In this document: positions 1 through 11,430 of the stretch, piece after piece
Layout: the number at the start of each line of letters is the position of its first letter
Numbering within the stretch: position 1 is the first letter of the stretch
Program-made: the position numbers and the translations under genes
Notes under the pieces: generated by a model
Told to the model about the DNA's origin: nothing
Database searches by the model: none
What the model saw: the letters and a program-made list of their open reading frames with translations, nothing else
From: Hedera helix
Taxonomy: Eukaryota > Streptophyta > Magnoliopsida > Apiales > Araliaceae
Direction: 5' to 3'
Length of the DNA stretch: 64,000 nt
Assembly (NCBI GenBank): GCA_947179155.2
Contig: OX359284.1
Location: forward strand, 13,518,432-13,582,431

Positions 1-381
1 GTGAACTTATTCTCTAAAAAGTACCTACATACTTATTTTAGCGTCTCCACACAAATGATTATGAGATCAATCATATTCTTCATAAGAACAAGCATAATAT
101 GTAATAATCTATCTGAATTCATTAGTTCTCATTTTAGTAATCCCAGGATTAGGAACAATTTTAGGTTTGAGCTATCTTGAATTTAGATCGCATTAGCACG
201 ATCATCATCATGATTCTAAAGTATTGCTAAAAAACTATGAGTTTATGACAATTAATATCAACAATTAAATATGGATAAAAAAAATACATTTGTATAAATT
301 AACTTTTATTCACAAATGGATAAGATTACAAAGTATATGCTATATCACAAATATGATTGGCTTGTGTGCATACTACTTTCA
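1..381 (-). repeat. Copia LTR, right-hand part, cut by window edge
   Basis: This stretch aligns with the last ~380 bp of both LTRs of the complete Copia element (54137-54517 and 61629-62009) and ends at the same place, in a terminal CA at 381. It is clearly more diverged than those two LTRs are from each other. No polypurine tract follows it, so 382 is flanking DNA. It is therefore a solo LTR or the 5' LTR of a minus-strand element lying to the left of the window. Confidence 0.85.
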
Positions 382-552
382 GACCCCACTTCAATTTCAA
401 AATTTGGGTAAGTTATTGGGCTAATTATTTGGGCTAGTAACATAATTAAATTCTTTAAATGCTTGGGCCAAACGTTACTCCCATTTTGCAAGTATCAGGG
501 TCACTTAAAGTATTGGGCTCACTTAACTTATAAACCTTTCAAGTACTTAGCT
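382..552. other. Flank between Copia LTR and element 1, no gene
   Basis: AT-rich DNA with several GGGCT-type words like those seen near the U3 ends of the gypsy LTRs in this window. It is probably a remnant of an older LTR. No open frame or other structure was recognised. Confidence 0.4.
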
Positions 553-1790
553 TGTGACGACCCTAAATTCAAGTTTCATAACATCAGGTTTGGTTCTCCA
601 CTGTACAATGCTTACTAACAATTAAATACATAAATTGTATTTAAACTTCGCGGAATAATACAAAAGATTCCTTATAAAAAAGGCTACAATTCCAAGGTTG
701 ATTAACCTTAACATAAACATTAACACATCTTAAGGGAATACAAAAGATTTACAAAAGAAATTACATATAAGTAATTAATCTAACATGCATCAAGCTAATC
801 TAAGCTTTGGCTTTTTCCTTGCATTTGTCTTGTTTAGAACATTTTGGCTTAGCTGAAATAAGGCATGATATAGTAAGAATGAACAACTAAATAGCTGAGC
901 AAGTTTAAGAACAAATAGCATAAGATATGTCTTGATAAAAGAAAAATTAACTTCAGGATTTTCAACAATAGATAACAATTGTGAAAGAACTCAATAATCA
1001 ATTTATCATTATAAGAATGGATTGACTTTTTACTACTGAGTGGTCTTTAAGAACCACGAACTGCTACTAAGGTGGAATAGACATTTATATATAGACTCCT
1101 CGAAATAAACTAGTACTCGACGGGATAAAAATCAGATATCTTGCGCAAATTCAGTTTTTCGACAGATAAAAATTCCCCTTATTTAGGATTGTTCATTCTC
1201 AGTCTTACTATAAGGATCTACACCAAACAATGATTTGGATAAGCTTTTAAAATATTCAATTTGATGAATTTAAACATGCATTGTCTAGCCAAAACAATTA
1301 GCTTAGACATTCTTAAACAGTTCTTGAATTAATGAAATATAATATTTGCAAAAACACTATTTACGAATACAATATCAATAATGATGTGGAATAATTTTGG
1401 ATTAGTAATCCACTTTAAGCTCTGTCAAATAACTACGAGTGTAAATACTTGCTCAATAATAATTGAATTGCTCAATATAAATAAAATTGAAGAAAACTTG
1501 CAACAATAAATACAAGTTAGGGTTAAAAAAAACTTGCCTCGTGCGTAGTCTATTGCTAACCAATTCAATTTACTATTCCTTGAACGGACCAAACAATTAA
1601 TCAGTTTGATCATAAATTAGTATCATATACACATTCATATGATAACTTCTATACATCTTGCATTTCTACACTTAACCACATAATTATATAATTACGGTTA
1701 TATAAACACATAGGAAATATTATTATTACTTGATAATATTTCAATCACATAAAACTTATATTAATTATTTAATATAGTTCACAGTCTTAT

Positions 1791-2236
1791 CTAATATTAT
1801 TAACAATTTAATAATATTCTATTAGTCTTTTAATATTATTAATTCTTTAATAATATTTTATTAGTCATCTATTATTAATCATTTAATAATATTTTATTCA
1901 ATATCTAATATTATTAATTATTTAATAATATTTTAATCATTATATAATATTATTAATTATTTAATAATATTTTATTAATCTCCTAATATAATAATTTAGT
2001 AATCCTCTAATATTATCAATCATTTAATAATATTTTTTTAGCCTTATAATATTATTAATCATTTAATAATATTTATTCATCTTTTAATATTATTAATCAT
2101 TTAATAATATTTTATTCATTTACTAAAATTATTGTTTATTTAATAATATTTTATTAACATATTAACATTATTACCCATTTAATATTAATTTAATCTCATA
2201 CTAATATTTTTAACCATTTAATAATATTTTAATCAC

Positions 2237-2237
<1 letters not shown>
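1791..2237. repeat. Array of ~39-bp AT palindromes (about 11 units)
   Basis: Each unit reads roughly AATATTATTAA, a 3-5 base spacer, TTTAATAATATT, then an 8-12 base linker. The two halves are reverse complements, so every unit is an imperfect hairpin made only of A and T. It lies downstream of the LTR TATA box on the minus strand, in the part expected to be transcribed. Confidence 0.85.

Positions 2238-2299
<62 letters not shown>
2238..2299. repeat. (ATT)n microsatellite
   Basis: About 20 perfect ATT repeats directly after the palindrome array. The partner LTR has only two or three at the matching place (about 11426-11440), so the expansion happened in this copy after insertion. Confidence 0.95.
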
Positions 2300-2301
<2 letters not shown>

Positions 2302-3204
2302 CGTGCAGTAATAATTTAATACTCTTTAAATATTACCAATAGTTAACTTTTAATTAGGTTAACCTTAGAATTTATTTTAAACACTTGTTTTAATTTAATT
2401 TTTCAAAAAAAACCCAACCCGACTTGGACCGACCTGACCCGACCCGTACTGTCAAAAAACTGCTAGGCAGTGCACTCAGGCGTAACTGGGCCCCTCCCGA
2501 ACACAGGTGCGCTCGGCCAGCTCCTCCGAAAGTCAACTTTTTGACTGCCCGACCCTCCAACGCTCCGACACTCCTTTAAGACTGCCCCAAAAACTACTAG
2601 GCAGTGTACTTGGGCGCATATGCACCCGTCCCGACATCCATAACTTCTTTATTTTTCCATATTTTTGAAAGATTCAAGTTGAGTTTTCTTAAAGACTCAT
2701 AGAGGTAACTTTTTAGCCATAGAAATCATTTTCTAACTTGTACATTTCAAAATACAACATTAAATACCGTATGATCAACTAAGGTTTTACCGGTAAAGCT
2801 CAATATGGATATTTCTACCATTTTCATGCATACCACACATACCAAAACATGATTTAAACATATTAAGTCATGAATATACATATATTACATTGCTTAAGAC
2901 TTCTAGACCACCAAAACAAGAATTGATCTGTTAAAATTACATTTTAACCGTAAAAAATCTATCTAGACTACAAAAATAAAATATAGAAGGGTTGGAGCAC
3001 TTTTAAACTTTAATGACTTATGTGTTTTTCTTCTTCTCCTATTAAAGTATGAAATGAAGCTTTATGTCATCCACCAAGCTCTTACTCTAGCAATTCCTCA
3101 CAACTCACAAGTGTGTTATCTCTTTTCTCTTTCAAAAGCTCTCTCTTTTTTTCTCTAGTGCTCTAGAAAATGACCAAACAAACTCATCTGAGGTGTGGAG
3201 CACT

Positions 3205-3214
3205 CTATTTATAG
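3205..3214 (-). promoter_or_regulatory. TATA-like box of the element 1 3' LTR
   Basis: The minus strand reads CTATAAATAG. The same motif occurs at the equivalent place in the other LTRs of the window (12368, 18278, 30252, 37135, 53097 and 60589). It is about 700 bp from the LTR start, which would mark the U3/R boundary. Confidence 0.6.
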
Positions 3215-3919
3215 AGTCTCCTTAATTACCATCAATTCTCTCTAATTCACTAACATAGTCAAATTATTGCTAATTAGGATACCATTTGATGGATGGACAT
3301 GTTGAATGACTAAGTGATTGACTAGAGTGGTTGAACAACCTTGTCCTTCAAGAGATTTTCCAAGCAACCTCATGCAACACTCTGCCCCCATGTAGCTGGC
3401 CAAAATGGGGTTTAATCACCCATTTTTGGTTTATTTTTATTGTTTTAAATATACATATATACTCCTATATATATATTGTTTGACCAATTTTAACTTCCTA
3501 TTGGGCTCCACATTGGACTGTAGGATTTAATATATTGGGCTCATTCATTTAATTTGGTTGGGCTCAATTTAATTAACACATTGGGCTAACATTAAATAAC
3601 ATATGTTACATTTAATTAAAACAAGCATTGGACTTGTTTAATTAATTACATGGACTAAGGTTTAATTGATTATATGGACTACTAGGTAAATTAATTTGAT
3701 CTAGTTTAAAATCTTATTTGGATTTAAAAATATAATTCAATTAGACTTGCTTTAAATTAATTATAACACTTTGTTTTATTACTTTAAATAAATATACCCA
3801 TATACAAGTATATTCATTCAATTATCTAATGCACAATTAATTAGTAAAAAAAATTTAATTCATTGCTAATTATTTAATAAATATAATTACAATAACTAAT
3901 AGAATTCGTGGTCATTACA

Positions 3920-3938
3920 TTCTCCCCCCCCCCCCCTC
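3920..3938 (-). other. Polypurine tract of element 1
   Basis: Directly upstream (minus strand) of the 3' LTR is a purine run containing 13 consecutive G (C at 3924-3936 on the plus strand). This is where plus-strand DNA synthesis would be primed. The near-homopolymer form is unusual and may have expanded by slippage. Confidence 0.8.
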
Positions 3939-3972
3939 TATACGAATTCCGTCTCCGAAATTACAATTTGAA

Positions 3973-5232
3973 CTACTCAAAAAGATTCAGATAATTAGCC
4001 CTCATCTTTTCTTCAAACTCCCACGTAGCTTTCTCGGCATTGTGGTTCCTCCAAAGGACTTTGATAGAATGTATAACCTTATTTCGTAGTTTTTGCACTT
4101 TCTTATCCAATATTTGGACAGGAATTTCTTAATAAGATAAGTCTTTTTCAACTTGTATTGGCTCATAGGATATGACATGCTTGTAATCTGGCTTATATGG
4201 TCGCAACATGATACGTGAAACACATTGTGAACATGCTCCAGTTCAGGAGGTAAAGCTACCTTGTACGCCACTTCACCCACACTCTTCAATATCTCGAACA
4301 GTCCTATGAACCTCGGACTCAGCTTCCCTTTCTTTCCAAATCGGATCTTCCCTTTCCAGCGAGATACCTTCATAAATACAAAACTCCCTACTTCGAAATC
4401 TCACTTTTGTCGATGTAGATTTGCATATTTCTTCTGACGGTCTTGAGCTGCTACTAGTCAAGCTATTATTACTCTGATAATTTCTATAGTCTGTTGAACC
4501 AATGCCATCCCCAACAGTCGACGTTCTCCTACCTCATCCCAACATAGAAGTGTTCTACATTTTCTCCCATATAACACTTCGTAAGGCGACATTCCTATGC
4601 TTGTATGATAATTGTTGTTGTATGTAAACTCAACTAACGGTAGATGGTCTTCCTAACTGCCCTTGAAATCCATCACACAGGCTCTGAGCATGTCTTCCAA
4701 TGTTTGAATTGTCCTCTCGCTTTGCCCATCAGACTGCGACCCCATTCTTTCCTGAAGACTTCTACAAAATTTTGATGTAAAGCGCGGATCTCTGTCTGAC
4801 TCAATTGATACCGGCACTCCATGTCTTGAAACTATTTCCTTGATTTACAGTTTAGCTAGCTGATCCAAACTGAACTTAATCTTGATCGACAACAAGTGCG
4901 CTAACTTTGTTAGTCGATCCACAATCACCCATATAACATCGTATCCCTTTTGTGTTGCTGGAAGTCCTACCACAAAATCCATCGTGATATGCTCCCATTT
5001 TCACTCAGAAATTTCTAACGGCTGTAGTAATCCACTTGGTCTCTGATGTTCAGCCTTTACCCTCTGACAAGTTAGGCATCGGCTGACACATTCTGTAACC
5101 TCCCTTTTCATATTCGGCCACCAAAAATGCTGACGTAGATCTTGATACATTTTCATACTCCCCGGATGTATCGAGTATCTCATACTGTGAGCCGCTTGCA
5201 AAATCTCCTCTTGTAATTCAAGCACTAACGGT
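3973..5232 (-). pseudogene. Element 1 integrase with C-terminal chromodomain, broken
   Basis: Reading down from 5232: an HHCC zinc-binding module (two His near IHPG, then CLTC), the core with MDF and SDRDPRF Asp motifs, the SERTIQTLE catalytic Glu region, the GPF/Y-type segment, and a chromodomain-like tail with IKVLWRNH and ATWEFEE at about 4050-3985, stopping at 3973. It would insert the cDNA, with the chromodomain guiding it to chromatin. A TGA at 5001-5003 splits the zinc module from the core. Compared with element 2, about a dozen residues just before the catalytic Glu are deleted, and further stops and frameshifts follow. It cannot be functional. Confidence 0.88.
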
Positions 5233-5234
5233 AC

Positions 5235-6827
5235 TCAAACACGATTCTTGAACCTTAGCAATCCTTTGCTATCCACCTTAAATTTGACCTCTTCCCCATC
5301 AGTCATCCTCTTTCTTGTTCTAACGCATTCTTCATCTTTGTCTTGGGCTTCTTTCACCTTATCTAACAAGGTTGGGCTTGCTTCCACTTCTATTGACTCC
5401 TTTGGATTTTTCACCTCCAACTCCATTCGAGCCATTTCTCTTACCAATTCTTCTTGTTCTGTCAATACAAACAACTTTTCCCTGCTCTTTCTACTTAGAG
5501 CATTTGCTACAACATTGGCTTTGCCGGGATGGTATAGAATTTCACAATCGTAGTCTTTGATCAATTCCAGTCATCTCCGCTGCCTCATGTTCAACTCATT
5601 TTTTGTGAAGATATACTTCAGACTTTTATGGTCTGTGAATATCTCATATTTTTCTCCATATAAATAATGTCTCCAAATCTTAAGGGCAAACACTACTGCT
5701 GCTAGCTCCAAATCATGGGTAGTGTATCCCTTCTCATAATCCTTTAGTTGTTTTGATGCATACGCAACGACCTTGCCGTTTTGCATAAGCACACAACCTA
5801 GTCCCTTGTGCGAGGCATCACTATAGACCATAAAACCTCTTGTATTATCCGGTATAGTCAACACAGTTGCTTCACTAAGTCTCTTCTTTAGCTCCTGAAA
5901 ACTCTCCTCGCACTTCTTCGTCCATACATATTTCACGGTCTTCCTTGTCAGATTGGTTAACGGCGTTGCTATCTTCGAAAAGTATTTGATGAATCTCCGA
6001 TAATAACATGTTGACCCTGAGAAACTCCTAACCTCCGCCGGCGTCCTTGGTTGTTCCCAATTCATTACCGCTTCCACCTTTGCTGAATCTACTGAAACTC
6101 CCTCCTTGTCAATAACATGACCTAAAAATTGAACTCTCTCCAACCAGAATTCACACTTCAAAAATTTAGCATACAACTGCTCATTTCGTAATATATTCAA
6201 CACCAATCTTAGATGTTTGGCATGCTCCTCCTCCATTTTGGAATACACCAAAATATCATCAATGAACACAACTACAAATTTATCCAAGTACTGCTTGAAT
6301 ATTCTGTTCATCATGTCCATAAATACGGCTGACGCATTCGTTAGTCCAAACGACATTACCAGAAACTCATAATGGTCATATCGAGTTCTGAATGCCGTCT
6401 TGGGTACATCCTCCTTCCTGACTTTCAACTGATGATAACCAGTCCTTAAGTCAATCTTTGAAAAGTACTTCGCCCCTTTTAATTGATCAAAAAGATCGTC
6501 AATTCTTGGCAACGGGTACTTGTTCTTAATTGTTACTTTCTTTAACTCTCTATAGTCCATACAAAGTCTTATCGATCCATCATTCTTCTTTACAAACAAT
6601 ACAGGTGCTCCCCATGGAGAAACACTAGGCTGAATGTACTTCCTATCTAACAGCTCCTACAACTGAACCATTAACTCCTTCATTTCTATCGAAACTATCC
6701 TATATGGTGCCTTTGATATCGATGTTGTCCCTGGTACTAAATCGATCACAAATTCTATTTCCCTATATGGCGGTAAACCTGGTAGTTCATCTGGAAAGAC
6801 AACAATGAACTCTTTAACTACTGATAT
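5235..6827 (-). pseudogene. Element 1 reverse transcriptase and RNase H, broken
   Basis: The open part at 5571-6599 carries most of RT and RNase H. RT shows YFSKIDLRTGYHQ (first catalytic Asp present) and FIDDIL (catalytic Asp pair at 6255-6260). RNase H shows YSDAS, THDLELAA and FTDHKSL, so its acidic residues are present. The reading frame continues above 6599 in the same family pattern with one stop. A TGA at 5571-5573 stands where element 2 has Trp, and the tether to integrase (5235-5564) is otherwise open. It would copy element RNA into cDNA in virus-like particles. It is the least damaged part of element 1. Confidence 0.92.
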
Positions 6828-7353
6828 TTACTCCATCTCGGGATTTACCATTTGTGTATCCACTACGTCAGCCAAATATCCTACACAACCTTTTTTCAAC
6901 AGTTTTTTGGTCTGCATCATCGTCAGACAAGAAGACTGTCTTGACGACTTGCTGCTATAAAATACGACCATAGATTGGTTTGGTGTCTTAAGGTGTATAC
7001 ACTTCTTTTGACAATTAATTATCGCTCCGTGATTAAACAACTAATCCATACCCAAAATAACATCAACCTCCCCCAAACGTATCAAAATTAGATTCACAAT
7101 CAACTTCTGACCCCTGATTTCAGCACAGCAATTTCTATGTATATACTCTATAGGAATCACTTCTTCATTAGCAACTTCTATGTTCATTGGATTTTTCTAG
7201 TTTTTCTCTATGCAATTCTAATCGTCTAGCGAAATCATCAAACACAAATGAATAGGTAGCACCCGAATCAAACAATATATAAGCATTTATATCATTGATC
7301 GGAATAATACCTGACATCACGTCCTTTGATTCCACGTCGTCTTGCATCGTCAT
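6828..7353 (-). pseudogene. Element 1 aspartic protease and protease-RT linker, broken
   Basis: An LFDSGAT active-site motif (DSG codons at 7261-7269) heads a retropepsin-like segment in 7168-7353. It follows the gag zinc knuckles directly and precedes RT, the normal Ty3/gypsy position. The frame then breaks near 7168. It resumes in the linker, where a segment like ILGMD is followed by an open frame at 6828-7040. The enzyme would cut the Gag-Pol polyprotein. It is inactive here because of the frame break. Confidence 0.85.
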
Positions 7354-7362
7354 GTTGAAAGT

Positions 7363-8455
7363 TCATGTTATAGGTTTGTTCTGTTGCACCGGGCCTCCAA
7401 TGGTGAGCTTGCTGTTGTTTCCCTTATAACCAGTACTTCCTCTATTATTCTTTCTCTTCAGATAATCCTTGAACTGATGGTCCGCAGCTCCACATGAGAA
7501 ACAACCTCTCCTCTTTGGTGTGGGACAATTAGGAGCGATGTGCCCTTCTTTCCCACAATTATAGCATACGTTTCTCCCCTTCATACACTCCTTCACGTGA
7601 CTCTTCCCGCAATTACTGCACTTATTTCCTTTATTCGATTCACTTCCTTGAGGTGTCCCTGAACTGCTGTTGTTATTCCATTTGCGCTTATTCGGGTTAC
7701 TGCCCCCGCTGCTATCTTCTCTATTTCCTCCTTTACTTCTTTTCTTGTTTCGTTCTTGATTGTGCTTGTTTAGGGCTTCATTTCCCCTTCTGCTATTATT
7801 GATTTCTCCAACAAAGTTGTAAAGTTGGTAATTTGTAGAACAGCGACCCTACTATAAACCCATGGTTTTAGTTCCTACTCAAACCTTCTTGCGCGACTCG
7901 CTTCAGTGTCCACCTGATGGGAGCGAATCTTGCCAATTCGTTGAACTTGGCGGCGTAGTCAGATACAGACATATTTCCTTGCTTGAGTTCTATGAATTTG
8001 ACTTCCATTCTGGCTTGTGTGCTTTCCGGAAAGTAGTTTTCCAAGATAATTTCCTTAAATCGCGCCCACACGATAGTTCCCTCCCCTGCCCTACTCTTGT
8101 TAGCTTTCCACCAATGGATCACCTCCCTCTTCATCATAAAGGTAGCAAATAAAGTCATTTGCTCCTCCGCTACTCGTGCGACCTCGAAGAATTTCTCCAT
8201 CTCCTCTATCCAGGTTTGCGCTTCTATAGGATCTGTTGTGCCTTGGAATTCCGGTGGTCCTATTAGTTTGAAATCTTTAAAGTTTGCTAGTGGAATGGCA
8301 GGGTTTGATGCTCCATCAGCATTTGCGTTTCATCCGTGGAATATTCCCATTAGCATTTCCACAAACTCTTGCACAGGGTTTGGCGGTGCCCTCTCATCGT
8401 TGTTAACTGATTTTTCTACTCTTTGATTTCTCAGTAATTGTCTACGTGGTCTCAT
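7363..8455 (-). pseudogene. Element 1 gag, broken
   Basis: The likely start is an ATG at 8453-8455, followed by a basic N-terminus (MRPRRQ). The capsid-like core at 7868-8200 has WWKAN, ENYFPES and YAAKFNELARFAP, typical of the plant retrotransposon gag family. Near 7880 the frame shifts. The C-terminal part at 7363-7640 holds three zinc knuckles: a short CX2CX3HX3C, an intact CX2CX4HX4C (CYNCGKEGHIAPNC), and a third whose last Cys is replaced by Tyr. One in-frame stop lies near 8330. Gag would form the particle and bind RNA. The triple knuckle matches that of element 2. Confidence 0.88.
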
Positions 8456-8459
8456 TTTC

Positions 8460-8798
8460 TGTATAAAGAAAATTTAAATAATTACAGTTGTTTCATCTTG
8501 TTACTTTCGTTTTGTAGCTTAAGAAATTTAAACTAAAGTATAATTAAGCATCTCAACACATATAAACAGATCTGCATTTATATTCATATGCTAAAACAGT
8601 AGTGCATAACACCTTAAATCATAAGCATACTGCTATAAATACTATTATCTCGGAAATACTACAAAAGATGGGATCTAACCATAATCATATCCCACCGCTT
8701 CTTTGAGTTGGGATTTACATCATACTAACCCTCCATCAAAACAAAAGTTGGGTTTCTACTGCATCTATGTGCATACAGCATAATCAAAGAAATTACTA
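8460..8798 (-). other. Spacer between extra ORF and gag in element 1
   Basis: About 340 bp of internal sequence with no open frame. Element 2 has a similar AT-rich spacer at 32198-32400. I see no motif in it. Confidence 0.5.
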
Positions 8799-9549
8799 CT
8801 AATGTTTGCGCATCCCTCGCCGAATAGCATCATCGTACTCCTCATCTCCCATAGCCATCACCACGTTCCTGCTGATAGTGTGCATGGACTGACCCTCCTC
8901 AGCTGGGTAGTAGTACACCTTACTCTGTAATATTCCAAAAGAAGAACGATAGACATAACTAAGTCTATCGATCATCGCCCTCTTCTCTCGAACCTCATCC
9001 TCGAGCTCGAGCATCTACCCATAAGCAGCATCTCTTAGATCTCCATCTCAATCCTATCCTCTATCGCCTGTTGACAATGGCCTCTAATCTCCTCATTCTC
9101 TGCCTGTGTTTGCTGGATATTCAGCTCAGCTGTTGTTAATCTAGCCTCCACCTCTGCCATCTTCTCCTTAAGCAACGTGTTCTCGCTAAAGAATTGATAT
9201 ATTGCATCCCTATACTGGTTCTCTGTATGCTGGTGGGTCTGATTCTGCTTCTCTAAGTGTTAAACTCTATCCTTCAGCTCATCATTCCTCGTAGTCAGAG
9301 AGTCGATGATGTCACTGGCAGTAGTGCCCATACCATCAGCGTACTCAGCTGGCTCCTCGTCCTCAAACTCTGACTCAGCCTCACCCTCACTGTATGGCCT
9401 CATAACTCCACCCCTGACGGGCTCCTCATGATCTCCCTTCTCTGCATCAGACTCGGGATCCCCTATCCGTGCAGCCTCCAGCAACTATATAGTATCCATA
9501 TGGATATCAGTGTAAACCTTCCTCAACAGTATTACTCGACTGTCCAATC
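8799..9549 (-). pseudogene. Element 1 extra ORF upstream of gag: acidic N-terminus plus coiled coil, broken
   Basis: On the minus strand an ATG near 9549 starts a frame with shifts. An acidic stretch rich in Glu, Asp and Ser lies at 9260-9484 (for example GEAESEFEDEEPAEYADG). It is followed by a Gln/Glu/Lys-rich coiled-coil-like stretch at about 9060-9260 and a C-terminal part at 8799-9014. A stop separates the acidic part from the coiled coil, another follows near 9030, and the frame shifts before the C-terminal part. Element 2 has an ORF of similar composition in the same place (32404-32967). The function is unknown; I do not recognise the family. Confidence 0.6.
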
Positions 9550-9757
9550 TCAGGCATCCTACAATCACACAAACAACACATGTTAGTACAGTAATAAAAT
9601 ATATTCATTGTTAAAATAAAATGATATTTTATCATGTATATCTTGGCTCGATGGATTTTCTCAATCCATCTCCTCTATTCATCTCCTAACGCACTCGATA
9701 TGAGTTTAGTACTAAGGTTATAGCTTAGGTTTCACAATCCTAACGTTTCTAACCTAC

Positions 9758-9770
9758 GACTCTGATACCA
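9758..9770 (-). other. Primer-binding site of element 1 (initiator Met tRNA type)
   Basis: The minus strand reads TGGTATCAGAGTC three bases inside the 5' LTR. The first 11 bases match the complement of the 3' end of plant initiator Met tRNA including CCA. The same 3-base spacing occurs in elements 0 and 2. Confidence 0.85.
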
Positions 9771-10090
9771 ACCTGTGACGACCCCAAATCTGGGTTCCAT
9801 AACCTCGGGTTTGGTTCTCTACTATACAGTACTTACTAACAATTAAATACATAAATTGTATTTAAACTTCGCGGAATAATACAAAAGGTTCCTTATAAAA
9901 AGGCTACAATCCCAAGGTCGATTAACCTTAACATAAACATTAACATATCTTAAGGGAAAATAAAAGATTTACAAAAGAAATTACATATAAGTAATTAATC
10001 TAGCATGCATCAAGCTAATCTAAGCTTTGGCTTTTCCCTTGCCTTTGTCTTGTTTAGAACATTCTGGCTTAACTGAAATAAGTCATGATA

Positions 10091-10127
10091 TAGCAAGAAT
10101 GAGCAACTAAATAGCTCAGCAAGTTTT
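10091..10127 (-). other. Conserved LTR leader hairpin flanked by GCAAG (element 1 copy)
   Basis: The plus strand reads GCAAG, AA, TGAGC, an 8-base loop, GCTCA, GCAAG. TGAGC and GCTCA pair. The same layout with different loops occurs at 14620-14652 (stem TGAG/CTCA), 16660-16688, 27641-27676 and 63508-63538. Weaker versions lie at 870-907 and 20539-20572. It lies in the transcribed R/U5 part. See findings. Confidence 0.6.
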
Positions 10128-11040
10128 AAAACAAATAGCATAAGATATATCATGATGAAACATAAATTAACTTCAGGATTTTCAATAATAGATAACAATT
10201 GTAAAAGAACTCAAGAATCAATTTATCATTATAAGAATAGATTGACTCTTTATTGCTGAGTGGTCTTTAAGGACCATGAACTGCTACTAAGGTAGAAAAG
10301 ACATTTATATATATCTGACTCCTCCAAAAAAACTAGTACTCGACGGGATCAGCCTCTTGTACCATATGTATATGTATAACATTCAGACATCTTGCATAAA
10401 TTCGATTTTTCGACAGATAAAAATCTCCCTTATATAGGATTGTTCATTCTCAGTCTTACTATAAGGATCTGCACCAACCAATGGTTTGGATAAGCTTTTA
10501 AAATATCCAATGTGATGAATTTAAACATGAATTGTCTAGCCGAAACAATTAGCTTAGACATTCTTAAATAGTTCTTGAATTAATGAAGTATAACATTTGC
10601 AAAAGCAATATGTGCGAATACAATATCAATAATGATGTGAAATAATTTTAGATAATTAATCCACTTTAAGCTCTGTCAAATAACTACGAGTGTAGATACT
10701 TGCTCAACAATAATTGAATTGCTCAATGTAAATAAAGTTGAAGAAAACTTGCAATAATAAATACAAGTTATGGTTAAGAAGAACTTGCCTCGTGCGTAGT
10801 CTATTGCTAACCAATTCAATTTACTATTCCTTGAATGGACCTAATAATTAATCAGTTTGATTATAAATTAGTATCATATACACATTCATATGATAACTTC
10901 TATATATCTTACATTTCTACACTTAACCATATAATTATATAATTATGATTATATAAACACATAGGAAATATTATCATTACTTGATAATATTTCAATCACA
11001 TAAAACTTATATTAATTATTTAGTATAGTTCACACTCTTA

Positions 11041-11430
11041 TCTAATATTATTAACAATTTAATAATATTCTATTAGTATTTTCATATTATTAATTCTTTA
11101 ACAATATTTTATTAGTCATCTATTATTAATCATTTAATAATATTTTATTCGCTATCTAATATTATTTATTATTTAATAATATTTTATTCATTATCTAATA
11201 TTATTAATTATTTAATAATATTTTAATCATTATCTAATATTATTAATCATTTAATATTATTATATTAATCTCATAATATAATTAATCATTTAATAATATT
11301 TTATTCATTTACTAATATTATTATTTATTTAATAACATTTTATTGACTTATTAATATTATTACCCATTTAATAATAATTTAATCTCATACGAATATTATT
11401 AACCATTTAATAATATTTTAATCACTTATT
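11041..11430. repeat. Array of ~39-bp AT palindromes (about 10 units)
   Basis: The same unit as at 1791-2237, in the 5' LTR of element 1, downstream of its TATA box. Unit order matches the 3' LTR closely, with some units deleted. Confidence 0.85.

Larger units (their letters stand above)
553..3919 (-). repeat. 3' LTR of element 1
   Basis: It is 3367 bp, from TGTGACG at 553 to the terminal CA at 3919, and aligns along its length with 9774-13104. On the minus strand it starts at 3919 with a TATA-like CTATAAATAG at 3205-3214. It contains the ~39-bp palindrome array (1791-2237), an ATT microsatellite absent from its partner, and a more GC-rich block at about 2420-2640. Small plus-strand open frames inside it are not genes. 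Confidence 0.93.

Noticed and set aside
9758..9770. tRNA gene fragments at the primer-binding sites
   Set aside because: Only the 3' end complement is present, as expected for primer sites. No full tRNA fold occurs there.
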